Source: JBCBGF01 sp038526915
GTDB lineage: Bacteria > Pseudomonadota > Alphaproteobacteria > Rhodobacterales > Rhodobacteraceae
Assembly: GCA_038526915.1 (NCBI GenBank)
Contig: JBCBGF010000001.1
Location: forward strand, 1 to 64,000
Length of the DNA: 64,000 nucleotides
Direction of reading: 5' to 3'
The position numbers were made by a program, and so were the translations under genes. This document shows positions 52,662-61,719 of the stretch, piece after piece (position 1 is the first letter of the stretch; every line of letters begins with the position of its first letter). The notes under the pieces are model-generated. The model was not told the DNA's origin and searched no databases. It worked only from the letters and a program-made list of their open reading frames with translations.

Positions 52662-53402
52662 TCAGGATGAATTCGCGAAAAGCCGATAGTACAACCAGTT
52701 TGGCATGAATTGGCTGAGGCGGAAAAACGCTGCGAACACAGCCGGATAGCTCTTGCTGAACCGGTCCGAGCTCATCAGGTCCATCATGTCGCGGGCTGCA
52801 TCCTCCGGCTCCATGATGAACGGCATGGTGAATTCATTCTTGTCGGTCAGACGCGTACGGATAAAGCCCGGATTGGCCAGTTGCACATCAACCCCGGTGC
52901 CGCGCAGGTCAAACCGCATCGTTTCGGCCAGCGACATCAGACCCGCCTTTGATGCCCCGTACCCCACGGCCCCTGGCAGACCGCGGAAGCCAGACAGAGA
53001 GCCCGTCAGAACGATATGGCCCGACCCGCGTTCCAACATTGCCGGCAAGACCGCGCCCACAGCACGGATACCGCCCATCATATTGATTTCGCACATCGCC
53101 TCGGCGTTTTCGGTGTTCCACTCCTTGGCGTCGATCGGCCAATAGACACCCGCCAGGTACACCATGCCATCAATCTCACCGATCTCGGCGGCCGCCGCTT
53201 CAACCGCCGCGCGGTCACCGACGTCCACAGCCTTGATCTCAGCCGGGCCGGGAAGCTCTTCGGCCAGCGCGGCTAGGCGGTCATCGTTGCGGGCAGACAG
53301 GACCAGGCGGCACCCTACCCGCGACATGGCGAATGCCAGCGATCGGCCCAACCCTTCGGATGCGCCGATCAGCCAATACCGTGTGCCTGCCCACTCTCTC
53401 AC
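52662..53402 (-). CDS. Short-chain dehydrogenase of the RpoE-linked operon
   Basis: 246-residue SDR: IGASEGLGRSLAFAMS, LAGVYWP, LTGSLSGFRGLPGAVGYGASKAGL (Ser, Tyr, Lys). Substrate unknown. Last gene of a five-gene operon that matches in order the R. sphaeroides genes I recall as RSP1087-RSP1091, part of the RpoE singlet-oxygen response. Starts 4 bases inside the DUF3833 gene. Confidence 0.9.
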   Translation of the reverse strand: MREWAGTRYWLIGASEGLGRSLAFAMSRVGCRLVLSARNDDRLAALAEELPGPAEIKAVDVGDRAAVEAAAAEIGEIDGMVYLAGVYWPIDAKEWNTENAEAMCEINMMGGIRAVGAVLPAMLERGSGHIVLTGSLSGFRGLPGAVGYGASKAGLMSLAETMRFDLRGTGVDVQLANPGFIRTRLTDKNEFTMPFIMEPEDAARDMMDLMSSDRFSKSYPAVFAAFFRLSQFMPNWLYYRLFANSS

Positions 53403-53962
53403 GCAGCGTCCTTGCGGCGCATCGTGGCGACCAGTTCGGCGACTTTGAAACCGTATTTGCGGAACTGGCTACGGTTGATGATCGTCCCGTTGTCGACCAG
53501 GTACATCCAGTCGGTGGCGTCCAGCACATGCCCGCCCGATTCCTCGGGCAGTTTGATACGGTACTTCAGCATGACACCCGCACCCTTTTGTTGGCCCGTG
53601 CCCGCACCCACCACATCGGGCGCCTCTGCCTTGATCGATCCGTCGTTGCCAAGGGTCAACGTCCACTGACGGTCCTGGCGTGTGCCGGAATCGTAGTGAA
53701 AGCGTTCGTCCATCACGCCGACATTGCCGTCCCACTTGGCATCCATATCAGCGACAAAGCGTGATGAGACGCGGCCCGTCGGGCCATAGATCACACCTTC
53801 GCACAGGATCGGACCGCGCAGGTGTTCGCGCAGATCGAACTCGGGGCCCGTGCCGGCAAAGTCATCCGGCGATTGAGCCATGAAGGTCATGTTTCTTTGA
53901 CGCAGCCACACAGCTGCAAAAGCAAGTGCTGCGCCGGTCAGGATCAAAAGGATCGGGTCCAT
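53399..53962 (-). CDS. DUF3833 family protein, membrane-anchored
   Basis: 187 residues: N-terminal hydrophobic helix (about 4-18), then a lipocalin-like beta region (FDLREHLRGPILCEGVIYGPTGRVSSRFVADMDAKWDG ... DWMYLVDNGTIINRSQFRKYGFKVAELV). It may handle lipids. Gap of 4 bases to the MFS gene. Confidence 0.85.
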   Translation of the reverse strand: MDPILLILTGAALAFAAVWLRQRNMTFMAQSPDDFAGTGPEFDLREHLRGPILCEGVIYGPTGRVSSRFVADMDAKWDGNVGVMDERFHYDSGTRQDRQWTLTLGNDGSIKAEAPDVVGAGTGQQKGAGVMLKYRIKLPEESGGHVLDATDWMYLVDNGTIINRSQFRKYGFKVAELVATMRRKDAA

Positions 53963-53966
53963 TGGT

Positions 53967-55202
53967 TCAGCTTTCTTTCAAAGGCGTCGCGGCCAAAAGC
54001 GCGATCGCAAGGAGTTTCAGTGCGCAGGGCACCAAAGCGTAGAGAATTGTCAGCATCGTCAGGGCCGTCGCGGGGTTTGCCTCACCGGACTGGAACCCCG
54101 CCATGTCTAGCAGCGGAAGTAGGGTGACCGCCGCGAAGGCCAAGGTGAATTTCGAGACAAATGACCACAGGCCAAACGCCTGTCCCGCATCGGGCGCGAT
54201 CACGGCCATGCGCCGCGCAAAGATGGCGGGCAGCAGGGTCAGGTCCGCCCCCAAGGCCGCCCCAGAGGCCAGGCAGATGATCGCAAAAGCGACCGTATCG
54301 CCTGGGCCAAGCAGTGCCGCGAACGCAAAGGAGGCAATCGCAAGCGCCATACCGGCCAGCAGCGCCTGTTTGGCCCCAAACCGCGCAGCAGCCTTGCCCC
54401 AGAACGGCGCCGACACGGCTGCGGCCAGGAAAAACAATAGCAACAACGGCCCTTCCCAGCCCGGTGCGGCCAGGCGGCTTTCAACGAAGAACAAAAACAG
54501 GGTCGAGGTTACCGCGACGGGTGTCGCGTTAACCAATGCGATCAGCAGGAGGCGCCGTGCAATCCCATCTGACAAAACCGGTCCGAAACCGGGTGTGTCC
54601 GTTGCCCCGGCCCGTGTTCCCCATTCCCGTCGCATGGCCCAGGCCGCCAGGATGGCGAGGCCCACAAACCCTGCGGCGAAAACTGCAAAGGGCGCATCCG
54701 ACGCTGAGGCGAGCGCCGTCGGGATCACCGCCGCTACGCATACACCCAAAAGCGCACCTGTTTCTCGCCAACTAGCTAGTCTGACATGGCCGTTTGGACC
54801 CAGTTCATCGGCCTTACGGACACCTTGAGCGTAAAAATTGATCGTCAGAAAGCTGAACGCGGTAAATAGCCCGGTCAAGGTCAGCGCGAACCACAAAAGC
54901 GGTGCCACTGGCGGCGTGACGGCGAACAGACCCACCATACAAAGGGCCATCAAGGCGACAGCGCATAACACAAGGGTGCGACGCGACTTGCGCGCAGCCT
55001 CCGATGCCCAGCCCAAAAGCGGGTCTTGCACAAAGTCGAACAGCCGCAATCCAAAGAGCACTGCGCCGAGCGCGGCAAGGCTCACCCCGTATTCGTCGAC
55101 GTAGAATTTCGGCGCGTGGATATAGATCGGCAGTCCCGCGGACGCGAGCATCGCTGCGAACACAGCGTATCCAGGCAATCCCATGGCGCGCGCATTGCTC
55201 AT
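53967..55202 (-). CDS. MFS transporter (sugar/cation symporter-like)
   Basis: 411 residues, about 12 membrane helices. The N-terminal half has GAVLFGLRLFDFVQDPLLGWASEAARKSRR, the family signature of the GPH/MelB group. Substrate unknown; in this operon a lipid-related compound is possible. The start overlaps the previous stop by 4 bases. Confidence 0.88.
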   Translation of the reverse strand: MSNARAMGLPGYAVFAAMLASAGLPIYIHAPKFYVDEYGVSLAALGAVLFGLRLFDFVQDPLLGWASEAARKSRRTLVLCAVALMALCMVGLFAVTPPVAPLLWFALTLTGLFTAFSFLTINFYAQGVRKADELGPNGHVRLASWRETGALLGVCVAAVIPTALASASDAPFAVFAAGFVGLAILAAWAMRREWGTRAGATDTPGFGPVLSDGIARRLLLIALVNATPVAVTSTLFLFFVESRLAAPGWEGPLLLLFFLAAAVSAPFWGKAAARFGAKQALLAGMALAIASFAFAALLGPGDTVAFAIICLASGAALGADLTLLPAIFARRMAVIAPDAGQAFGLWSFVSKFTLAFAAVTLLPLLDMAGFQSGEANPATALTMLTILYALVPCALKLLAIALLAATPLKES

Positions 55203-55963
55203 CGCGATACCTCGTGGGCGGGGGGTTCAGGGCGCACGTTGTACGCAGCACCCTTCCACCACAGCTTCAGCGCCTGCCAATGGATCAGGCCCAGCACGCG
55301 GCGCGAGCCGAACGGGCGCCGCACGCAGGCGCGCAGGATTGCGGAATTGGTGAGGGGTCTGCGCGGCCCGGTCAAAGTGGCATAGAGCCCATCGTCGCCC
55401 GCCCTGTAATCGATCCAGATCCCGATCCGGTCGTCGCGGATATCAAACCGGAACCGGTACCCACCCTCGACGGTTTGGAACGGCGACACATGGAAGATCT
55501 TCGTGGCCTCCAGCGTGTCTTCCCGCGTGATCGGGCGCAGATCGGGATGGTGGCACAGGTAAGAATGGCGGTCGCCAAACGTGTTTGAAACCTCCGAAAT
55601 CACCGCGCGCACGTCACCGTCCGCATCTTCGATCAGCCAGAAGCTGACCGGATTGAATACATGCCCCAGAAAGCGCGGCTGCGCGAGGAGCAGGATGCGA
55701 CCGGTGGCGATGTGCTCGATCTGGTGCGCGCGCAAGACCTCGCGCACCCACGCAGCCCCACGCCCTTTCTTGGGCGCACCGCCGTGATCGTTGTCATGCA
55801 ACGCTGCAAGCCCGGCACCGTTGCGTCGAAACAGCCGCGGGCCCTGCACAGGCTTCTCGGCATCCAGCATTACATAGTCGATCGAATACCGGAACGCGTT
55901 TTCAATCGCGCCTCGGCGGCCATGGAAGGTCTCGCCACGAATATGATCGACGCGTGCGCTCAT
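55199..55963 (-). CDS. DUF1365 family protein
   Basis: 254 residues with GETFHGRRGAIENAFRYSIDYVMLD, LAQPRFLGHVFNPVSFWLIEDADG and VSNTFGDRHSYL, the marks of DUF1365. These are regularly encoded with FAD amine-oxidase-like proteins and cyclopropane or furan fatty-acid enzymes. Overlaps neighbours on both sides by 4 bases. Confidence 0.9.
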   Translation of the reverse strand: MSARVDHIRGETFHGRRGAIENAFRYSIDYVMLDAEKPVQGPRLFRRNGAGLAALHDNDHGGAPKKGRGAAWVREVLRAHQIEHIATGRILLLAQPRFLGHVFNPVSFWLIEDADGDVRAVISEVSNTFGDRHSYLCHHPDLRPITREDTLEATKIFHVSPFQTVEGGYRFRFDIRDDRIGIWIDYRAGDDGLYATLTGPRRPLTNSAILRACVRRPFGSRRVLGLIHWQALKLWWKGAAYNVRPEPPAHEVSR

Positions 55964-57258
55964 TCGGCGGCAATCTGCATCGGGTCCGGCGACAGGATGG
56001 CATCGGCCACGTCGACCGCACTGGCCAGACCATCTTCGTGGAAGCCATTCTTCATCCAGGCACCACAGAACCAGGTGCGGTTTTGCCCGTTGATGGCGCG
56101 CACGGTATCCTGGGCAGCCAGCGCGGCCACGTCATAGACCGGGTGGCGGAAGGTGACCTGATCATAGATCCGGTCCTCGCGAATGCTGCGGGTGTTGTTG
56201 AGCGTCACGAAGTGTGGATCGTCCTGGGGGATTGGCTGCAAGGAGTTCATCCAATAGGTCAGGCCAATGCGATCCGGCGTCTGACCTGCGGCCTCGGTAT
56301 AGACCCAGGAGCTCCAGCACAGCTTGCGCTTGGGCATCATCGCCTCGTCACAATGCAACATCGCATCGTTCGGCTGATACCGGATGGCAGACAATGCCGT
56401 GCGTTCGACACCCGTGGCATCCGACAAAAGGCGGAGCGTATCGTCGGAATGGGTCGCAAAGATCACTTCGTCAAAACTTTCCCATCCAGCACCGTCCACT
56501 TTCACCTCAGCGCCCACGGCTGTCCGGCGCACCGCGTTCACATCGGCAGACAGCCGGATATCGACACCACGGGAATACAGGCTGTCGGATAACCGGCGCA
56601 CGTATTCAACCGAACCACCTTGCACCGTGTACCACTGGTGCTGATCCGTATAATTCATCAGCGCGTGGTTTTCGAAGAACCGGACAAACGCTTCCGCCGG
56701 GAAATCAAGGATCTTGTCGGTCGGCGTCGACCAGATCGCCCCTGAGAACGGCGCCAAGTAGTAATCCCGAAACCAGTCGCCAAGACCCAGCTTATACGTC
56801 AGCTCACCAATCGTCATATCGGGGCCGGCCAGCGCACCCCGGGCGCGTTTGTTGAACGTAACAATATCGCGGATCATCTTTAGAAACGCCGGGCGAGCGT
56901 AGTTGCGCCGCTGAGCAAAAATCGCCCGGATGCTGGCCAGACCATATTCGATGCGGCCACCGTCGATTGACGCCCCAAAGCTCATCTCGCTTTTGGCGGT
57001 TGGAACGCCCAGATCGGCGAACATGCGGGTCAGGTGGGGGTAGTTCACATGGTTAAAAACAATGAAACCGGTATCTACGGGCTGGTCCCCGCGCTTCCCT
57101 GCGATCACCGTTCGTGCATGCCCGCCCAACCGCGCTTCGCTTTCAAACAAGACCAGACGATGATCCCCGGCCAGCAGATGCGCTGCGCCCATTCCGGAGA
57201 TTCCTCCGCCGATGACCGCGATCCGTTTCGGCGCGGCCGGTCTTGTCTCAAATGGCAT
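55960..57258 (-). CDS. FAD-dependent amine-oxidase-like protein, first gene of the RpoE-linked operon
   Basis: 432 residues: dinucleotide-binding IAVIGGGISGMGAAHLLAGDHRLVLFESEARLGGHA at the N-terminus, substrate region in the middle, and TWFCGAWMKNGFHEDGLASAVDVADAI for FAD at the end. It belongs to the desaturase/cyclopropane-lipid-modifying flavoproteins that accompany DUF1365. The ATG at 57258 has GGAG upstream and places the FAD motif at residue 11. Confidence 0.92.
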   Translation of the reverse strand: MPFETRPAAPKRIAVIGGGISGMGAAHLLAGDHRLVLFESEARLGGHARTVIAGKRGDQPVDTGFIVFNHVNYPHLTRMFADLGVPTAKSEMSFGASIDGGRIEYGLASIRAIFAQRRNYARPAFLKMIRDIVTFNKRARGALAGPDMTIGELTYKLGLGDWFRDYYLAPFSGAIWSTPTDKILDFPAEAFVRFFENHALMNYTDQHQWYTVQGGSVEYVRRLSDSLYSRGVDIRLSADVNAVRRTAVGAEVKVDGAGWESFDEVIFATHSDDTLRLLSDATGVERTALSAIRYQPNDAMLHCDEAMMPKRKLCWSSWVYTEAAGQTPDRIGLTYWMNSLQPIPQDDPHFVTLNNTRSIREDRIYDQVTFRHPVYDVAALAAQDTVRAINGQNRTWFCGAWMKNGFHEDGLASAVDVADAILSPDPMQIAAE

Positions 57259-57290
57259 GAAAGTCTCCGTAACCCGTCGTTTCCCTGACC

Positions 57291-57320
57291 TTATTACGCG
57301 TAGAGGGGTAAAATGGATTA
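57291..57320 (-). promoter_or_regulatory. RpoE-type promoter of the divergent operon
   Basis: On the minus strand TAATCC (57315-57320), 18 bases, TAATAA (57291-57296), about 33 bases before the flavoprotein start. Same geometry as the rpoE promoter next to it. Confidence 0.65.
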
Positions 57321-57343
57321 GCGGAACGAATTTACCGTTTATG

Positions 57344-57372
57344 TGATCTAGATCGCGATCTGTTGCGTAAGG
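57344..57372 (+). promoter_or_regulatory. RpoE-type autoregulated promoter of rpoE-chrR
   Basis: TGATCT (57344-57349), 18 bases, TAAGG (57368-57372). Close to the R. sphaeroides RpoE pattern TGATCC-N18-TAAGA. It leaves a leader of about 100 bases before the rpoE ATG at 57486 and argues against the longer reading that would begin at 57363-57378. Confidence 0.7.
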
Positions 57373-57485
57373 GGCATATGTTGACCAATGTCGCGGCGAC
57401 GGAAGAAGTAGATGCATCTGGTGTCAGAGCCATTTATGGTTCACCGACGCGCTCTGCTAACCCTGCGCGAAAACGCGGAAAATCA

Positions 57486-58031
57486 ATGGTCGCACACAAA
57501 GACAAGGCCGAGTGGGTCGGACACGTCCGGCGCATTCAAGAAGAACGGGACCAGACGGCATTTGCCGAGCTGTTTGCGCACTTTGCGCCCCGGGTGAAGG
57601 CCTTTTTGATGAAGTCAGGCGCCAGCGAAACGCTGGCAGAGGAGTGTACGCAAGAGGCAATGGCCACGCTGTGGCGCAAGGCAAATTTGTTCGATCCCTC
57701 GCGGGCCAGCGTGTCGACGTGGATATTCACGATCGCGCGGAACCGCCGGATCGACATGCTTCGCAAACAGCGCCGCCCAGAACCCGAGGATTTGCCCTGG
57801 GGACCCGAGGCGGAACCGGCACCGGAGGACGTCATTGCCCTTCAACAGGAAAGCGCGCAGTTGGGCGAAGCACTGTCCCAATTGCCACAGGAACAAAGAG
57901 AGCTGATCGAGAAGGCATACTTCGGTGACCTCAGTCACAGTCAAATTGCCGCAGAGACCGGCCTGCCGCTGGGCACGATCAAATCGAGGATTAGGTTGGC
58001 GCTTGAGCGATTGCGCCATGCAATGAAGTGA
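57486..58031 (+). CDS. rpoE: RpoE, ECF sigma factor of the singlet-oxygen response
   Basis: 181 residues. Region 2: RTAFAELFAHFAPRVKAFLMKSGAS-like segment ending WRKANLFDPSRASVSTWIFTIARNRRIDMLRKQ. Region 4: LPQEQRELIEKAYFGDLSHSQIAAETGLPLGTIKSRIRLALERLR. With ChrR bound the factor is silent; singlet oxygen or peroxides release it. The start at 57486 is chosen because the promoter at 57344 lies just upstream of the longer alternatives. chrR begins 9 bases after the stop. Confidence 0.94.
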   Translation: MVAHKDKAEWVGHVRRIQEERDQTAFAELFAHFAPRVKAFLMKSGASETLAEECTQEAMATLWRKANLFDPSRASVSTWIFTIARNRRIDMLRKQRRPEPEDLPWGPEAEPAPEDVIALQQESAQLGEALSQLPQEQRELIEKAYFGDLSHSQIAAETGLPLGTIKSRIRLALERLRHAMK

Positions 58032-58040
58032 GCACGGATA

Positions 58041-58694
58041 ATGAAGAGTGAAATCAAGCATCATTTGAGCGACGAGATCTTGATGGCCTATTCGGCAGGG
58101 ACGCTGCCCGAGGCTTTCGATCTGGTCGTCGCGACACATGTGTCGATGTGTGATGAATGCCGCGCGCGCCTGGACAGCTTCGATGCGGTTGGTGGTGCTG
58201 TGCTTGAAGACTGTGCGGAAGTTGCGATGTCGGCTGATAGTCTGGCCGCGACGCTGGCAATGATTGAAAACGCACCAAAGGTTGCTGATGCGCCGCGTCG
58301 GGCTGCGGCTGGGTCTGTGTTTCCGACCCCACTGCAGGAATACGTGAATGGTGATCTGGATGCCGTGAAATGGCGGAAGGTTGGCGGTGGCGTGAGCCAG
58401 GCGATCCTGAAGACCTCGAACGACGCGTCAGTTCGCCTCCTGCGCATCCCGGGCGGCGCTCAGATGCCCGACCACGGTCACCGCGGTATGGAAATGACGC
58501 TGGTGCTGCAAGGAGCGTTCAAGGACGAACATGATCGTTTCGGTCGTGGTGACGTTGAGATTGCCAATGAAGATCTGCACCACACACCGGTTGCCGAAGA
58601 AGGCGAAGATTGCATCTGTCTCGCTGCCACGGATGCGCCCTTGAAATTCAACGCCTTCATCCCGCGCATCGCGCAGCACTTCCTGCGGATCTAA
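58041..58694 (+). CDS. chrR: ChrR, zinc-containing anti-sigma factor of RpoE
   Basis: 217 residues. N-terminal anti-sigma domain with zinc ligands HxLSDE (His7/8), H33, C37 and C40 (THVSMCDECRA). C-terminal cupin (about 110-205) with PDHGHRGMEMTLVLQG and a further His pair (EDLHHTP). Holds RpoE inactive until singlet oxygen triggers its turnover. The stop overlaps the convergent rmuC stop. Confidence 0.94.
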   Translation: MKSEIKHHLSDEILMAYSAGTLPEAFDLVVATHVSMCDECRARLDSFDAVGGAVLEDCAEVAMSADSLAATLAMIENAPKVADAPRRAAAGSVFPTPLQEYVNGDLDAVKWRKVGGGVSQAILKTSNDASVRLLRIPGGAQMPDHGHRGMEMTLVLQGAFKDEHDRFGRGDVEIANEDLHHTPVAEEGEDCICLAATDAPLKFNAFIPRIAQHFLRI

Positions 58695-59866
58695 GCACCC
58701 GGCTTTGTGAGGGGGACGACACGGTCGTTGCCCTCAACCCGCTCCAACTCTTCAAAATCGAAATTGTCCAGGTGGGTTGCGCGCTTGCCTGCGCGTTCGG
58801 CGGCGACTGATATGCCGTCGATATCCTTACGCGCCTGCGTGAAGTGGGTGTCGAGCTTTGCCACCCGCTCAACCACCATTTCGACATCCCGATGCAGCAG
58901 GCGCAGGGTCTTGCGGATCGCCCCCGATTGCTCCCGCATCCGTGCATCTTTCAGGATCGCCCGCATCGTATTGAGTGTGGCCATGCAAGTGGTGGGCGAC
59001 ACGATCCAAACACGCGCCTGAAACCCTTCGCGCACCAGCTCAGGAAAATTGGCGTGCAATTCGGCGTAAACCGCCTCAGATGGCAGGAACATCAGCGCCC
59101 CATCCGCCGTCTCTCCATCAAGGATGTACCGTTCGGCAATATCCTTGATGTGTTTCTTCACCGCGACCCGCATCGCCTTCGCGGCCTCGTTCACTTCCCA
59201 ATCTGTCTTGGCCGCACGCAGCGATTCATAGGCTTCGAGGGGGAACTTGCTGTCGATCACAATGGGCCCAGGCGGGTTCGGCAGGTGGATCAGCAGATCG
59301 GCCCGACGATCATTCGATAGCTTGGCCTGAACCGTGTAGCTGTCGCTCGGCAGAGCCTTTGAGACGATATCGAGCAGTTGGATCTCGCCGAATGCGCCGC
59401 GCGTCTGCTTGTTTGACAGGATGTCTTGCAGGCTGAGGACGTCGCCTGACAGTTTTTCGATATTCGCCTGCGCCTTGTCGATGGTTTCCAAGCGCTGCTG
59501 CAATTCACCCAGCGACCGCGCGGTACGGGTGGCCGAGCCCTGCAGGTTCTCATTCATCCGAGATGTAACTTCGGCCAGCCGTTGCTCCATCAGTTTCAGC
59601 ATGTTCTGCTGGGCTGTCGCCTGCGTCTCAGACACTGTGTTCAGACCGCCCGCCAGTTGGTGCTGGCCGTCTGACAACGTGCGCACCTGCTGACCCAATG
59701 CACCGACCTGGCCAGCGATGGGCGCAATCAGTTCTGCCTGCCGCCCGGCGCGGCGCAGCACCACGATGAGGAGCACTAGAACCAGCAACACCAACACGCC
59801 GAGGGCCCCGGCCAGGACGACAAGCGGATCGTTCAGATCAAAGCTGTAGCCCGCAATTTCGATCAT
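58691..59866 (-). CDS. rmuC: RmuC-like DNA recombination protein
   Basis: 391 residues: a membrane helix (about 12-38), a long coiled coil (about 45-150), then the RmuC nuclease-like core (NKQTRGAFGEIQLLDIVSKALP, PIVIDSKFPLEAYESL, LMFLPSEAVYAELHANFPEL, VWIVSPTTCMATLNTMRAIL). It limits inversions at short repeats in E. coli. The ATG at 59866 overlaps the mutL stop by 4 bases. Confidence 0.92.
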   Translation of the reverse strand: MIEIAGYSFDLNDPLVVLAGALGVLVLLVLVLLIVVLRRAGRQAELIAPIAGQVGALGQQVRTLSDGQHQLAGGLNTVSETQATAQQNMLKLMEQRLAEVTSRMNENLQGSATRTARSLGELQQRLETIDKAQANIEKLSGDVLSLQDILSNKQTRGAFGEIQLLDIVSKALPSDSYTVQAKLSNDRRADLLIHLPNPPGPIVIDSKFPLEAYESLRAAKTDWEVNEAAKAMRVAVKKHIKDIAERYILDGETADGALMFLPSEAVYAELHANFPELVREGFQARVWIVSPTTCMATLNTMRAILKDARMREQSGAIRKTLRLLHRDVEMVVERVAKLDTHFTQARKDIDGISVAAERAGKRATHLDNFDFEELERVEGNDRVVPLTKPGA

Positions 59867-61674
59867 GTGCGCCCGAACAGCCGTTCGATATCGGCCAATT
59901 TGAGTTCCACGTAGGTGGGCCGACCGTGGTTGCATTGGCCAGAATGCGGCGTCGCCTCCATCTCGCGCAATAGCGCATTCATCTCATCCGCGCTCATCCT
60001 GCGGCCTGACCGGACCGAACCGTGGCAAGCGATGCGCGACAGGACCGCCTCGATACGGGCGGCGACGGCCAGGCTTTCGCCGCTATCGGTCAACTCATCC
60101 ACCACGTCGCGCAACAGACCCGCGGCATCGACAGTGCCCAGAACCGCCGGGGTCGCCCTCACGGCCACTGCGCCCGGTCCAAAGGGTTCGATTTCTAACC
60201 CGAGCTTGGCCAGTGCTTCCGCCTCGCCCATCAAGCGCTCGGCATCGCCAGCCGACATCTCGACAATCTCGGGGATCAGCAGGGCCTGAGACGCAATCCC
60301 GTTTTCCGCCGCCTGACGTTTCAGCCGCTCATACACCAGCCGCTCGTGCGCTGCGTGCTGATCGACCACGACCATCCCGTCGCGCGTCTGTGCGATGATG
60401 TAGTTTTCATGCACCTGCGCCCGTGCGGCCCCCAACGGCCCGTCCGCGACCGGCGCACCGTCCGCTGGTTGCGGTTCGACGCGCGCAGTGGGGATCATCC
60501 CATCAAAAGCGGGGCGTGGCGCCTCTGAAAAGCCCCGAACGGGGCGGTCCATCTGATAGACGCGCGGCTCTTCGGGCGGCCTAAAGGATCCCAGCGCCGC
60601 CGTGGTGACCGTTGTAGACGCCCGATGCCCTGCCTCTGCCAGTGCATGACGCAGCGCCGACACGATCAAACCGCGCGCCAGACCCGGTTCGCGAAACCGC
60701 ACTTCGGACTTGGCAGGATGCACGTTCACATCGACGCGGTGCGGATCGCAGGTCAAAAACAGCGCGGCCACCGGATGCCGATCTCGGCTGAGGAAATCGA
60801 AATAGGCCGCCCGAAGGGCACCGGTCAGCAGCTTGTCCCGCACCGGGCGGCCATTGACGAACAGATACTGCGCCACCGCCGCGCCGCGCGAATAGGTGGG
60901 TAGCGCCGCAAAGCCTGTCAGGCGCAGCCCTTCCCGGTCCGCATCGATCCGTAAGGCGTTGTCGATGAAATCCCGCCCGATGACCTGGCCCAGCCTGGCC
61001 GCGAGCGTATCGAACAAATCGCCGCTTTGCGCATCGGCACGAAACACGGTGCGCCCCTCGCCGCCGCCAGATACGTCGCGCAGGGTGAACCCGATCGACG
61101 GCTCCGCCATAGCGAGGCGGCGCACAACATCGCCAATCGCCTGCGCCTCGGCCCGGTCGGAGCGGAGGAACTTCAAACGCGCCGGTGTGGCGTAGAACAA
61201 ATCGCGCAATTCGACGATCGTGCCGAGACCAGCTGCCGCCGGTTTGACTGCGCCAAGGGTGCCGCCGGACACCTCGATCCGACATGCGTCTGCTCCGGCG
61301 GGCCGCGATGTAATGCTCAGCCGCCCGACTGCGCCCAGCGACGGCAATGCCTCGCCCCGAAAGCCGAAACTGTGGATCGCCAGAAGATCGCTACCGTCGA
61401 TCTTCGATGTCGCATGCCGTGACAATGCCAGGGGCAAATCTGCTGCCGCCATGCCGCACCCATCGTCGGTGACGCGGATCAGGCTCTTGCCGCCATCGGC
61501 ATAGGTCACGTCAATCCGCCGCGCCCCGGCATCGATTGCGTTCTCCACCAGTTCCTTAACAGCCGAGGCCGGACGCTCCACCACTTCACCGGCGGCGATC
61601 CGATTGATCGCGGCCTCATCCAGCTGGCGAATTTTTGGCCGATCTTCGACGATATTGGGGTTCGGGGCGGACAT
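59863..61674 (-). CDS. mutL: MutL, DNA mismatch repair protein with endonuclease motif
   Basis: 603 residues. GHKL ATPase: IAAGEVVERPASAVKELVENAIDAG, VTDDGCGM, HATSKI, GFRGEALPS. The C-terminal region carries DQHAAHERLVYE and CNHGRP, the metal-binding endonuclease motifs found in species without MutH. It links MutS recognition to nicking of the new strand. Operon with rmuC downstream. Confidence 0.96.
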   Translation of the reverse strand: MSAPNPNIVEDRPKIRQLDEAAINRIAAGEVVERPASAVKELVENAIDAGARRIDVTYADGGKSLIRVTDDGCGMAAADLPLALSRHATSKIDGSDLLAIHSFGFRGEALPSLGAVGRLSITSRPAGADACRIEVSGGTLGAVKPAAAGLGTIVELRDLFYATPARLKFLRSDRAEAQAIGDVVRRLAMAEPSIGFTLRDVSGGGEGRTVFRADAQSGDLFDTLAARLGQVIGRDFIDNALRIDADREGLRLTGFAALPTYSRGAAVAQYLFVNGRPVRDKLLTGALRAAYFDFLSRDRHPVAALFLTCDPHRVDVNVHPAKSEVRFREPGLARGLIVSALRHALAEAGHRASTTVTTAALGSFRPPEEPRVYQMDRPVRGFSEAPRPAFDGMIPTARVEPQPADGAPVADGPLGAARAQVHENYIIAQTRDGMVVVDQHAAHERLVYERLKRQAAENGIASQALLIPEIVEMSAGDAERLMGEAEALAKLGLEIEPFGPGAVAVRATPAVLGTVDAAGLLRDVVDELTDSGESLAVAARIEAVLSRIACHGSVRSGRRMSADEMNALLREMEATPHSGQCNHGRPTYVELKLADIERLFGRT

Positions 61675-61719
61675 GCCACTATCCCTAGCATGCCCGAACC
61701 CGATTCGACAGGGTGTGCG

